The notes below the pieces were generated by a model, which ran no database searches, was not told the DNA's origin, and saw only the letters and a list, made by a program, of their open reading frames with translations. From contig JAGFIS010000022.1 of assembly GCA_024103425.1 (NCBI GenBank), positions 1 to 64,000 on the forward strand: a DNA stretch of 64,000 nt, given 5' to 3'. Positions 17,020 through 24,881 of the stretch are shown in pieces. Position numbers and translations under genes: made by a program. Origin of the DNA: Chitinophagaceae bacterium. GTDB taxonomy: Bacteria > Bacteroidota > Bacteroidia > Chitinophagales > Chitinophagaceae. Each line of letters begins with the position of its first letter. Position 1 is the first letter of the stretch.

Positions 17020-17590
17020 TTTTTTTTAGCCACTAAGACACCAGGACACTAAGTATCACAAAGCCCTTTCTTTGTGAAGCCTCGGGTCTTTGAGTCATCG
17101 TAGCAGCTATTTTTCTCTTTCAAACTTTTATATTTTTTTTTAGCCACTAAGACACCAGGACACTAAGTAACACAAAGCCCTTTTTTTGTGAAGCTTCGGG
17201 TCTTTGTGTCTTTGTGGCAAAATGCAATTGTTCTGTTATTTCTACCACTGAGCCACTAAGGCACTATCCAGATAGCTATCGTAGCACTGATGTTCTTTAT
17301 CATTTCTTCTTTGTGCCCCTTCGTGTCTTCGAGCCTTTGTGGCAAATAACATTTGGTTACTTTTCTCTCACCAGGTCACCAAGAGGCACAAAGTAAAACC
17401 TTGAAACCTTTGTGTCTTGGTGCGATTCTCCTGGTTGTGTTCTTGTTTTTTGGGGTTTGCTTATATCATTTATCGTTTAGCTACTAAGGTGCTAAGTCAC
17501 TACCTATCACTAAGCTTTTTTATTATTTCATCCTTGTGCCCCTTTGTGTCTTTGAGTCTTCGTGGCAAAAAGCCATTCATCTTGATACCC
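17020..17590. repeat. Cluster of inverted repeats of the CACTAAG...CTTTGTGTCTTTGTGGC family
   Basis: The gap between permease 6 and the ATPase gene contains about five imperfect copies of one element. The left arm resembles GCCACTAAGACACCAGGACA followed by CTAAGTNNCACAAAG. The right arm resembles CTTTGTGTCTTTGTGGCAAA. Copies lie near 17026-17100, 17142-17220, 17252-17344, 17370-17425 and 17476-17572. Each can fold into a hairpin. The first two copies are close to identical across their left arm and loop. The short plus-strand reading frames here (17214-17396, 17417-17608) are translated repeat. A REP-like, possibly mobile, intergenic element is the most economical reading. Confidence 0.7.
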
Positions 17591-17604
17591 CCAATACAAT
17601 CCTC

Positions 17605-18282
17605 TTAGATCAAAATATTTTCTGTTACCGTCTGCCCATCCAGCATACGTATAATACGGTGACTGAACCGTGCATCATGTTCACTGTGCGTAACCATTAC
17701 GATGGTAGTTCCCTGCTCATTCAGGTCGGTTAATAGTTCCATTACTTCACCACCGTTTGTGGAGTCCAGATTACCGGTAGGTTCGTCTGCCAGAATCAGT
17801 TTGGGTTTATTAATAACAGCCCTGGCCACGGCTACCCTTTGTTGTTGACCGCCCGAAAGTTGCTGAGGATAGTGATTGCGTCTGTGCATAATTTGCATTT
17901 TCTGTAGCACCTCTTCGACTCTTCCCTTCCTGTCTGTAGCCTTCACTCCCAGATAAATCAGGGGTAATTCTACATTTTCAAAAACAGTCAGCTCATCGAT
18001 TAGGTTAAAGCTCTGAAACACAAACCCAATATTTTTCTTACGCAAGTCTGCTCTCTGGCGCTCTTTGAAGTGTGCCACTTCCTGGCCATTAAACAGAAAA
18101 CTTCCTGAATCGGGCTCGTCCAGTAATCCCAGTATGTTCAGCAGGGTAGATTTGCCGCATCCGGAGGGGCCCATCACCGCTACAAACTCTCCTGTTTTTA
18201 CACTGAGAGATAGTTTGTTAAGAGCCACTGTCTCCACGTCTTCTGTTCTATATACTTTTTCTAAGTCGGTAATTTTGATCAT
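17605..18282 (-). CDS. ABC transporter ATP-binding protein, MacB/LolD type
   Basis: This 225-residue ATPase has every expected motif. Walker A is G-P-S-G-C-G-K-S-T (38-46), the Q-loop is near Q90, the signature is L-S-G-G-Q-Q-Q-R (142-149), Walker B is L-I-L-A-D-E-P (162-168), and the H-loop is H199. Length and motifs place it with the MacB/LolD/FtsE group, which energises FtsX-type permeases. It is the only ATPase in the island, so it probably serves several or all of the six permeases. That is inference from context. It lies 206 bp after the adaptor gene on the same strand. The gap carries no clear promoter, and co-transcription is plausible. Confidence 0.93.
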   Translation of the reverse strand: MIKITDLEKVYRTEDVETVALNKLSLSVKTGEFVAVMGPSGCGKSTLLNILGLLDEPDSGSFLFNGQEVAHFKERQRADLRKKNIGFVFQSFNLIDELTVFENVELPLIYLGVKATDRKGRVEEVLQKMQIMHRRNHYPQQLSGGQQQRVAVARAVINKPKLILADEPTGNLDSTNGGEVMELLTDLNEQGTTIVMVTHSEHDARFSHRIIRMLDGQTVTENILI

Positions 18283-18488
18283 TTGTTTTGTTTTTTGTTT
18301 AGTAGCCCCACAGGCTTTTAGTGTTTAGTGATTATTTGGTATTGTTTACTTTCTTGTTTGGTATTTTCTTAAAGTACAGAAATGTGAAGCAGATAGTCTG
18401 AATACAACCTGCTTACTTTCGAAAAGGATTGTTGCTAACCAAAGAACTATCAATCTTCACGAACCGGCATCCTGCCTGCGCTTCAGGA

Positions 18489-19739
18489 TTATTTCAATAT
18501 TAGCTCGCCCACGTCTCCAAAGTTTTCATAACTGCTTGTAATGACTCTGTCGCCCGGTTGCAGTCCTGAGAGTACTTCAAAGTAATCCGGATTTTGTCGC
18601 CCCAGTTGAATATCCACTCTATATGCTTTTGCGCCGTCTTTACTAAGTTTAAATATCCAGTTGCCTCCGGTTTGCTGATAGAATCCTCCTTTAGGTAACA
18701 GCAGGGCGGTTGCCGCATCACTCAGTGATAACCTGATTTGCAGAGACTGACCCCTTCTGATCCCTTCCGGAACACTATCTGAAAACTCCATGTCCACTTG
18801 GAACCTTCCGTTGGCAACCTGGTCGTAGATCTTTTTGATGGTGAGCCTGTAGGTCTTATTATTGAATTCGAACTCACCGTTAAGGCCCGGATAAATCCTT
18901 GAAATATAATGCTCGTCAATGTCCACCCTTACTTTATATCCGTCCAGCACATCAATTTGTCCTAACCTTTCTCCTTTGTTTTTCGACTGTCCTACTTCTG
19001 CATCCAGTGAGGTAAGCTGACCGTCAATCGGTGCTCTCACTATCAGGTCTTCTACCTTTTGTCTCATTACCTTCAGTGCATTCTGGCTTCCTTCAAATGA
19101 TTGCTGAGCCTGCTGCACCTGTTGTAGATTGCTGACAGAGTCCTGTGCCAGTATCTGTTTACTTAGTTTTCTTTTCTGGGTCAGATAGTCATAATTATTT
19201 CTGGTTTTTTCAAACTCCTGTAGTCCGATGGCTTTTTGTTCATAGAGCTTCTTGTTCAGGTTATACAATCTTTCTGCTTCCCTGAATTCGCTTTCCACAT
19301 CGGCTAACTGGTTGAGTTTTGACACGGTATTTTGTTGTGCGGCATTCTTGGATATCTGCATTTGAGTCAGCAGGTTGTACACATTGGTTTGCTGAGTCAC
19401 CAGTCCCAATTGCAAGTCTGTATTCGAAAGCCTTAATATGGGTTGTCCTTTTTTCATAATGGCACCATCTTCCACAAATTTTTCTTCTACCCGTCCTCCT
19501 TCAATTGCATCGAGATAAATAGTGGTTTTAGGGAGTACAATCCCATTCACAGGAATAAACTCCTTGAAGTTGCCCTGTTTTACTTCTCCTACAGTAATCC
19601 TTTCGGGATCTACATTGAGTTTACTCTTGCCTGACGTAAAGTAGAAGCTTGCCACAATGAGAATTATCAGCGCTGCTACTCCGGTAATACTCAGAATTCG
19701 TTTCCTGTTCCATTTCTTTTTTTCAATTATTCTGTCCAT
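18489..19739 (-). CDS. HlyD/MacA-family periplasmic adaptor subunit
   Basis: This 416-residue membrane-fusion protein has a short cytoplasmic N-terminus rich in lysine and a single helix at about 16-33. A lipoyl/biotinyl-like half follows (about 55-110), then a coiled-coil hairpin rich in Q, N and L (about 115-225). The second lipoyl half reads V-R-A-P-I-D-G-Q-L-T, and beta-barrel and membrane-proximal domains lead to the C-terminus. Adaptors of this family bridge the inner-membrane permease to an outer-membrane TolC-type channel. No TolC homologue is in the window, so an unlinked one would be needed. A TGGCAC-N5-TGTTAC element 37 bp upstream of the ATG suggests a separate promoter. It is the first large gene after the two tiny genes. 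Confidence 0.92.
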   Translation of the reverse strand: MDRIIEKKKWNRKRILSITGVAALIILIVASFYFTSGKSKLNVDPERITVGEVKQGNFKEFIPVNGIVLPKTTIYLDAIEGGRVEEKFVEDGAIMKKGQPILRLSNTDLQLGLVTQQTNVYNLLTQMQISKNAAQQNTVSKLNQLADVESEFREAERLYNLNKKLYEQKAIGLQEFEKTRNNYDYLTQKRKLSKQILAQDSVSNLQQVQQAQQSFEGSQNALKVMRQKVEDLIVRAPIDGQLTSLDAEVGQSKNKGERLGQIDVLDGYKVRVDIDEHYISRIYPGLNGEFEFNNKTYRLTIKKIYDQVANGRFQVDMEFSDSVPEGIRRGQSLQIRLSLSDAATALLLPKGGFYQQTGGNWIFKLSKDGAKAYRVDIQLGRQNPDYFEVLSGLQPGDRVITSSYENFGDVGELILK

Positions 19740-19775
19740 TTTCTACTTTACTTTTTGGGTAAGCAACATTTAGAG

Positions 19776-19792
19776 GTAACAAATGTGTGCCA
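19776..19792 (-). promoter_or_regulatory. Sigma-54-like element (TGGCAC-N5-TGTTAC) before the adaptor gene
   Basis: Read on the minus strand, TGGCAC is followed after five bases by TGTTAC, and the adaptor ATG begins 37 bp downstream. TGGCAC is the canonical -24 half of a sigma-54 promoter. The second half does not match the canonical TTGC and its G is one base too close. The same 6+5+6 arrangement occurs before the tiny genes at 20372-20388, and the adjacent regulator is of NtrC type. An alternative reading is a sigma-A -7 box, CACATTTG, within the same bases. Confidence 0.5.
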
Positions 19793-19937
19793 CTTTATAC
19801 CATCCTGATTATTAGACTGTTACGTGCTATATACTTTGTATTGTGTCCGTTTTTGATACATAAGTGGTTCGCAAATGATACAACTGCCGGGAAGGTTGGA
19901 ATTCCCTGTTCAAATATCCTGCATATTCCCTCTGTCA

Positions 19938-20102
19938 TCAGAAGATGGCTACTCTGGACGCAAAGCCTCTTTTTTGCTTTTGAATAAACCATAATTCTGC
20001 TGCGGTAAAAGTTTTCTTCCTTTCACTTCTCCTGCCAGGTTCCGAAAGATCGGTGGACGGGATAGTATATTCTGCAAATCGCTTGTTCATTTCTTTTTTC
20101 AT
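19938..20102 (-). CDS. Small conserved-motif protein A (54 aa), second of a twin pair
   Basis: This 54-codon gene encodes a basic peptide without signal sequence or membrane helix. Its C-terminal half contains the core F-T-A-A-E-L-W-F-I-Q-K-Q-K-R, which matches F-T-S-A-Q-L-W-N-I-Q-K-Q-R-K in the gene just upstream. I chose the ATG at 20102 (M-K-K-E-M-N-K-R-F); an ATG at 20090 (M-N-K-R-F) is possible. A longer frame back to 20177 would overlap the upstream twin and is unlikely. Only 23 bp separate it from that twin. I do not recognise a named family. Position at the head of an ABC export island suggests exported peptide, regulator or chaperone-like partner, all unproven. Confidence 0.62.
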   Translation of the reverse strand: MKKEMNKRFAEYTIPSTDLSEPGRRSERKKTFTAAELWFIQKQKRGFASRVAIF

Positions 20103-20125
20103 GACGGTTACGGTTGAGTAGGTTA

Positions 20126-20308
20126 TTAAATAAATCTTCTGTAGGAAATCTCCTTCCTTTGTTTTTGTATGTTCCATAATTGGGCAGAGGTGAATCTGAT
20201 GTTTCTGCCGACAGATTGTGTCATTTCTGCCTTAAGGATACTTTCTTCTGTTTTATAGTTCTCTGATTTCTTAACTTCAGGAGCTATTGTGTTCAAATTG
20301 TTGTTCAT
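20126..20308 (-). CDS. Small conserved-motif protein B (60 aa), first of a twin pair
   Basis: This 60-codon gene has an N-terminal half that is polar and acidic/lysine-mixed. The C-terminal part, R-F-T-S-A-Q-L-W-N-I-Q-K-Q-R-K, is homologous to the next gene and is followed by a short basic end (S-Y-R-R-F-I). Conservation of that core in two adjacent genes, while the N-termini differ completely, argues that both are real and that the core is the functional part. There is no glycine-glycine leader cleavage site and no Sec signal peptide. The gene starts 64 bp downstream of a TGGCAC-N5-TGTTAC element and is divergent from an NtrC-type regulator. Function unknown. Confidence 0.62.
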   Translation of the reverse strand: MNNNLNTIAPEVKKSENYKTEESILKAEMTQSVGRNIRFTSAQLWNIQKQRKEISYRRFI

Positions 20309-20371
20309 TGTAGTTACTTTTTATATTGTTTAATAATTTTGTTTATGGCCGGTTGACCCATGCCAATTAGT

Positions 20372-20388
20372 GTAACAAGAAAGTGCCA
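20372..20388 (-). promoter_or_regulatory. Sigma-54-like element (TGGCAC-N5-TGTTAC) before the twin small genes
   Basis: On the minus strand the sequence reads TTGGCAC, four or five bases, then TTGTTAC, identical in both six-base halves to the element at 19776-19792. It is placed to start a transcript about 50 bases before the first small gene. The -24 half is canonical for sigma-54 while the -12 half is atypical. Recurrence at two sites next to an NtrC-family activator supports a regulatory role. Confidence 0.52.
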
Positions 20389-20439
20389 AAACATAATTGG
20401 CTGATAATCAGTGAAAAAGAAAATCGAAGGAAAAAGCGT

Positions 20440-20504
20440 GTGTACGATATTAGAATAACAGGTGTACGATTTTGAAACAGTGTACTATTCCTTGTATTGT
20501 ATCC
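20440..20504. promoter_or_regulatory. Array of TGTAC(G/T)AT repeats, candidate enhancer for the NtrC-type regulator
   Basis: Direct repeats GTGTACGAT (20440-20448), GTGTACGAT (20462-20470) and GTGTACTAT (20480-20488) are followed by TTGTATTGTATCC (20492-20504). The repeats are spaced 22 and 18 bp apart, near two helical turns. They lie about 50-115 bp upstream of the TGGCAC element, the usual place for sigma-54 activator sites. A related stretch, GTGCTAT then TTGTATTGTGTCC, lies at 19824-19848 upstream of the adaptor's element. The rest of the 20309-20648 gap shows no gene, only an inverted GGCAGG/CCTGCC pair near 20533-20561. Confidence 0.5.
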
Positions 20505-20648
20505 CACGCAAGACTGAAAAATTTTAAACCCCTGGCAGGGCAGGCAATACCGCTATCCTGCCTATATTTAGGAGTCTCAGGCGGATGTTTTTGAAAAGTT
20601 GGCTTTATTTTGTGATACTCATTTTGTCATAAGAACAAAACGTAAAAA

Positions 20649-22010
20649 ATGGTTTTAAAAAACGCATCTGTATTGGTGGTAGATGACGATCCGGATATTC
20701 TTACCGCAGTAAGACTATTACTAAAAGGAGAAGCGAAGTCTGTTACCACAGAAAAAAATCCGGAGAATCTGAGGGGGCTACTTTCGCAGCAATCGTTCGA
20801 TTTGGTATTGCTTGATATGAATTTCAAAAGCGCAATCCACACGGGCAATGAAGGACTGTATTGGCTCAGAAAGCTGCGAGAGTTTGGATGTACTGCTCGC
20901 GTGATAATGATTACGGCCTATGGAGATATAGATCTTGCTGTCAGAGCGCTTAAAGAAGGCGCCTCCGATTTTATGGTAAAACCCTGGCACAATGAAAGGC
21001 TGCTCGACACCATTAAAGAGCTATTAAAAGATCAGGTATCAGGCACATCTTCTCCGGCAACAATAAACCGTTCAGGTTTGTTTGATGAGATAGCTGGGGA
21101 ATCAGAAGTAATGCAGGATGTATTTTTTAAAGTCAGGAAGATTGCGCCCACAGATGCCAATATTCTGATACTTGGAGAGAATGGTACAGGGAAAGATTTG
21201 ATAGCAAGAGCCATTCATCAGCAATCGCTAAGAGCCAAAAAACCTTTCATTAAAGTAGATGTAGGCGCACTTACCGAAACACTTTTTGAGAGTGAATTGT
21301 TTGGCCATAAGAAAGGGGCATTCACCGGAGCAGTCGAAGACAGGGCCGGCAGGTTTGAAGCTGCCCAGGGCGGCACCTTATTTCTGGATGAAATTGGGAA
21401 CATCACACTTCAGCAGCAAGCCAAGCTGCTCAGTGTATTGCAAAATCGTCAGGTAATAAGGCTGGGAACAAATACACCGGTTGCAATTGACATCAGGTTA
21501 ATTTGTGCTACCAATGTACCGATGTCTGTACTGGCTGATGAAAGTAAATTCCGGAAAGATCTGATATACCGAATAAATACAGTGGAAATCATGATGCCGC
21601 CCCTTCGGAAACGGGGAACAGATATTCTTTTACTGGCCCGAAAGTTCCTGGATGAATATGCACGAAAATACCTGAAGAGTACACCGCAACTGGATGATAA
21701 AGCGATTGATAAGATTAACAGGTATCATTATCCGGGAAACGTGCGCGAACTACAATACGCTATGGAAAGAGCGGTAATTATGAGTGAGGGAAATCAATTG
21801 ACCGCTGATGACATTATTTTCTCTCCGATAGAGGGTGCACCACAGGTTACAGAAAATGAAGAAGCTACACATACCAACCTCCAGGCTGTGGAAAGGAATA
21901 CAATCCTGAAGGTGATTGATAAACATAATGGGAATATCAGCCGCGCGGCAAAAGAGCTGGGTCTTACAAGGACTGCGTTATACCGCCGTTTGAATAAATA
22001 CGAAATCTAA
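20649..22010 (+). CDS. NtrC-family sigma-54-dependent response regulator
   Basis: This 453-residue protein has three domains. The receiver domain (about 7-122) has acidic residues V-V-D-D-D-P near the start and the phospho-acceptor D56. The AAA+ domain (about 146-380) has Walker A G-E-N-G-T-G-K-D (176-183), an intact G-A-F-T-G-A loop (223-228) that contacts sigma-54, and Walker B G-G-T-L-F-L-D-E (241-248). A Fis-type helix-turn-helix lies at the C-terminus ([20 protein letters not shown]). The GAFTGA loop means it should activate sigma-54 promoters. It is divergent from the small genes and adaptor and 18 bp ahead of its kinase. It probably controls the exporter island, as inferred from the repeat array and promoter-like elements. 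Confidence 0.95.
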   Translation: MVLKNASVLVVDDDPDILTAVRLLLKGEAKSVTTEKNPENLRGLLSQQSFDLVLLDMNFKSAIHTGNEGLYWLRKLREFGCTARVIMITAYGDIDLAVRALKEGASDFMVKPWHNERLLDTIKELLKDQVSGTSSPATINRSGLFDEIAGESEVMQDVFFKVRKIAPTDANILILGENGTGKDLIARAIHQQSLRAKKPFIKVDVGALTETLFESELFGHKKGAFTGAVEDRAGRFEAAQGGTLFLDEIGNITLQQQAKLLSVLQNRQVIRLGTNTPVAIDIRLICATNVPMSVLADESKFRKDLIYRINTVEIMMPPLRKRGTDILLLARKFLDEYARKYLKSTPQLDDKAIDKINRYHYPGNVRELQYAMERAVIMSEGNQLTADDIIFSPIEGAPQVTENEEATHTNLQAVERNTILKVIDKHNGNISRAAKELGLTRTALYRRLNKYEI

Positions 22011-22028
22011 CATGCCAATCCTCGGGCT

Positions 22029-23372
22029 ATGACCAGAAAAGTAGCAACAAAATTGTTGTTTGATATTTGTCTGCTGAGTCTGTTTCTTATTGGGGCAGCC
22101 TATGGGGTAATCATGCATGAGCCCGGATGGATTGTGTTTATGATTCCCCTGACTCTGATTCAGGTGTATCGTATATTCAGGAAGCAACGAAGAATATACG
22201 ATGAATTTGCAGGATTTGTGGACTCCATTCGTTTCAAAGATTTCTCACGCCATTTCAGTATTAAGAAGTCACCTGCTGAAATGCTTCCCTTCAGACTGGG
22301 GTTTAATGAACTGTATGATACTTTCAGAGAGACCGGGAAAGAAAGGGAGATGCAGTATCAATATCTTCAGAAGACACTCGAAATGGTGAATACAGGTATC
22401 CTCTCTTACGATCCGGATACAGGAGAGATAATCTGGTTCAACAATTCTTTAAAGCAAATTCTCAGAGTGCCTTATCTGAAAACCATCTCCGGATTGGAAA
22501 TGAGGCATAAGGAATTGTATGATGACATCATGCGGCTGAGCCCTGGCGAAAGCAAGATGAGCAACCTTTATTTTGGCCCGGATACCTATAAAATACTGCT
22601 TTCCGCAACTGCTTTTAAGACAGGTGACAAAAGATTTATTTTATTGGGAGTGCAGAATATCAGTAGTGCAGTTGATGAAACAGAAAGCGAAGCCTGGAGA
22701 AAACTGCTAAGGGTGATGACCCATGAGATTATGAATAGTGTGGCGCCTATATCTTCGCTTGCAGGTACCTTACAGCAAATATTAAGAAAGGATGCTGAGG
22801 GAGCGGCGATTTCAGGTATAGATGGATATGAGGATTTGGTAGTGGGAGTAAATACTATAAAGAGCAGGAGTGAGAGCCTTTTACGGTTTGCTGAAACGTA
22901 TCGAAGCCTGAATAAAATTGCCGCGCCTGAAATAAAAAAGTTTCATGTATTGGATTTATTTGAGAATATTTCAAACCTGATGGATCCCACACTGGCCAAA
23001 AAGGGAATCGAACTGGAGATGATACTTAAAGAGCCGGATATGCTGTTGATGGCGGATAGCACACTGATTGAGCAGGTGCTGATCAATCTGGTACTCAACT
23101 CAATGGAGGCAGTAAAAGATTCGGGAGAAAAGAGGATTTCGCTTTCGGCTGAGGATATAAATGGGAAAGTGGTGTTGAAAGTATCTGATACGGGCGCTGG
23201 AATGAGTAAAGAGGTTTTGGATAAAATATTTATTCCATTTTTTACAACCAAGAAAACCGGTAGTGGTATAGGCCTGAGCCTCAGCAGGCAAATAATGAAA
23301 TTGCATGGTGGTTCCTTAAGTGTCTATTCAGAAGTAGGGAAGGGGACCGCTTTTACACTTCACTTTCCATGA
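22029..23372 (+). CDS. Sensor histidine kinase partner of the NtrC-type regulator
   Basis: This 447-residue kinase has two membrane helices at about 9-29 and 32-50 with only a few residues between them, so it has essentially no periplasmic sensor. A PAS-like region lies at about 105-210. The phospho-acceptor H232 sits in V-M-T-H-E-I-M-N-S-V-A-P-I. The ATPase domain has N-box L-I-N-L-V-L-N-S-M-E-A-V, G1 D-T-G-A-G-M and G2 G-S-G-I-G-L-S-L-S. Lacking a large external domain, it probably senses a membrane or cytoplasmic cue, such as envelope stress or exporter status; that is inference. It lies 18 bp downstream of the regulator gene, so the two are co-transcribed. Confidence 0.94.
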   Translation: MTRKVATKLLFDICLLSLFLIGAAYGVIMHEPGWIVFMIPLTLIQVYRIFRKQRRIYDEFAGFVDSIRFKDFSRHFSIKKSPAEMLPFRLGFNELYDTFRETGKEREMQYQYLQKTLEMVNTGILSYDPDTGEIIWFNNSLKQILRVPYLKTISGLEMRHKELYDDIMRLSPGESKMSNLYFGPDTYKILLSATAFKTGDKRFILLGVQNISSAVDETESEAWRKLLRVMTHEIMNSVAPISSLAGTLQQILRKDAEGAAISGIDGYEDLVVGVNTIKSRSESLLRFAETYRSLNKIAAPEIKKFHVLDLFENISNLMDPTLAKKGIELEMILKEPDMLLMADSTLIEQVLINLVLNSMEAVKDSGEKRISLSAEDINGKVVLKVSDTGAGMSKEVLDKIFIPFFTTKKTGSGIGLSLSRQIMKLHGGSLSVYSEVGKGTAFTLHFP

Positions 23373-23376
23373 TAGG

Positions 23377-23409
23377 GAAGTTAAGTGAGTGGGAATCTCA
23401 CTTAACTTC
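23377..23409. terminator. Strong 13-bp hairpin between convergent genes
   Basis: GAAGTTAAGTGAG and CTCACTTAACTTC form a perfect 13-bp stem with a seven-base loop. The hairpin lies five bases after the kinase stop codon and 61 bp before the stop of the convergent T9SS-sorted protein gene. No long T run follows on either strand, so it is not a classical intrinsic terminator. Its place between convergent genes suggests a bidirectional transcript end or 3'-end stabiliser. Confidence 0.6.
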
Positions 23410-23470
23410 TATCGGACAGCATTGCAAACCTATACATGGGTCGTGGTTTCATCGCGTGTTGAGGTAGTTA

Positions 23471-24850
23471 TTAGCGTTTAATAAAGTGAGTGGTCTTTCT
23501 ATCATTGCCACCGTTCCATGTGATCATGAGGTGATAGGCTCCGGAGGGCAGATCGTGTACGTCGAGAGTAATTTGGTTCACGCCAGACTGTGTATATTTT
23601 GTCCACTTGCGCACCAGGGAGCCCTTGCTGTCGATAAGTTGAATAGTAGCCTTGTTTGTTTGTGGCATTTCAATACTTATATTAAGGAGTTCCCTGACAG
23701 GGTTAGGCCATACCTTCCAGTCCTGATTGACGGTGCAGGCTGAAGTGCTGACGGGTGAGAAGCTTTTTGTGCCGTCGAAATCCAGGGAAGCAATTCTGTA
23801 ATAGACTCTGTCGAGTTGTGCCGCAGTCTGATCTGTATATTGGTAGTTGGTCAGTATATTGTTTTGGTTAGTAGCCGGCAAGGATGCGATGGTAGCCCAT
23901 TCTCTGCTATTGAGGCTTCTTTGTATTTCGAAGGAATGCACATTGGTTTCCGAGGCTGTTTGCCATTGCAGTATCGGAGTGTTTTGGTTGCATACTACAT
24001 TGAAAAAGGTGAGTTTGACCGGCAGTGGGGAGGAGGTCTCTGCAATGGCCCAGGGAGAAAGGGAGTTGATGCCCGAAAGTTGTACCCAGTTGGCACCTGC
24101 ATCCCGGGTAATATTTTCAGTGGTACCCTGTTCCTTCCAGGCGCTGGTACCATTATCATATTTCCAAAGTGCCAATTTTGCTTCGTTAGTGCCATTGAGT
24201 TCACTCTCCATATAGTGTAGTTGAAGTGTAGCATCAAGGTCTGCGTCTTTGGAAGGATCAACAAAGTTGATGGAATAATATCGCTGAACTGATTTGGATG
24301 GTAATCCCAATGCATAAACGTATCCTCTGTCAATAGTTACTTTACCTAAGTTTTTTGCAGAGGTAATTACAGCGCCAATATTTCCGGGATTCACATTATT
24401 CGGCTGGTTCAATGACATACTTACATTTACGGTGCCTCCGGAAGGACCTATGACGCGGCTGCTTTCATTTTCATTAATCAGCGTACCGGTACTGCCAAGG
24501 ATCAGTGTGTTATTATTCAGATTAAAAAAGCCTGATGTAAAAACCATTTGTCCGGTTACTTCTTCATTGTAATCCTGCAGGCTTACCTGATGATTACCGG
24601 ATTTGGCAATCTCAAGATTCAGAAAACCTATGTAGCCGCTGATGATATTGTCGGCATTACCGGTAAACAGTACATTGCTGCCCGGTTCAAATGTGATGAC
24701 CGCACCCCCTCCGGGACCCCGAATAAAATCTTCATCCTGTAAGGTAACGGTACCGCCTACATGAAATAAAGTTCCGCCTTGTACATACAATTGTGATTTT
24801 ACTGCTGTAGTTGTACAAAGGAATGCAAGGAGGTATAATGCTTTTTTCAT
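23471..24850 (-). CDS. Secreted surface protein with type IX secretion sorting domain
   Basis: This is a 459-residue protein from the chosen start M-K-K-A-L-Y-L-L-A-F (the ATG at 24874 would put eight extra residues before the signal peptide). The Sec signal peptide runs to about residue 20. A beta-rich region with right-handed beta-helix-like character follows (about 21-290). After P-L-P-V-K-L-T-F-F-N comes a fibronectin-like domain. The C-terminal type A sorting domain of about 75 residues starts at W-K-V-W-P-N-P-V and ends in a basic tail. Such domains direct proteins through the PorSS/T9SS outer-membrane machinery to the cell surface. It is the last gene of a surface-protein operon and follows the two fibre genes with 31 bp between. 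A surface or adhesin-type role is inferred. Confidence 0.85.
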   Translation of the reverse strand: MKKALYLLAFLCTTTAVKSQLYVQGGTLFHVGGTVTLQDEDFIRGPGGGAVITFEPGSNVLFTGNADNIISGYIGFLNLEIAKSGNHQVSLQDYNEEVTGQMVFTSGFFNLNNNTLILGSTGTLINENESSRVIGPSGGTVNVSMSLNQPNNVNPGNIGAVITSAKNLGKVTIDRGYVYALGLPSKSVQRYYSINFVDPSKDADLDATLQLHYMESELNGTNEAKLALWKYDNGTSAWKEQGTTENITRDAGANWVQLSGINSLSPWAIAETSSPLPVKLTFFNVVCNQNTPILQWQTASETNVHSFEIQRSLNSREWATIASLPATNQNNILTNYQYTDQTAAQLDRVYYRIASLDFDGTKSFSPVSTSACTVNQDWKVWPNPVRELLNISIEMPQTNKATIQLIDSKGSLVRKWTKYTQSGVNQITLDVHDLPSGAYHLMITWNGGNDRKTTHFIKR

Positions 24851-24881
24851 TTTTAAGATTTTTTGAGGAATCATAATGTGG

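Noticed and set aside
19795..19992. 65-codon minus-strand frame between the adaptor and the small genes
   Set aside because: It overlaps the end of small gene A in another frame, contains the TGGCAC region's upstream sequence and lacks any conserved feature.
20521..20562. Canonical sigma-54 promoter within CCTGGCAGGGCAGGCAATACC
   Set aside because: The GG and GC doublets are two bases too close together and the context is a GGCAGG/CCTGCC inverted repeat, so it was noted only as a dyad.
23816..24220. 134- and 122-codon plus-strand frames inside the T9SS protein gene
   Set aside because: Antisense to a gene with a clear signal peptide and sorting domain. No motifs of their own.
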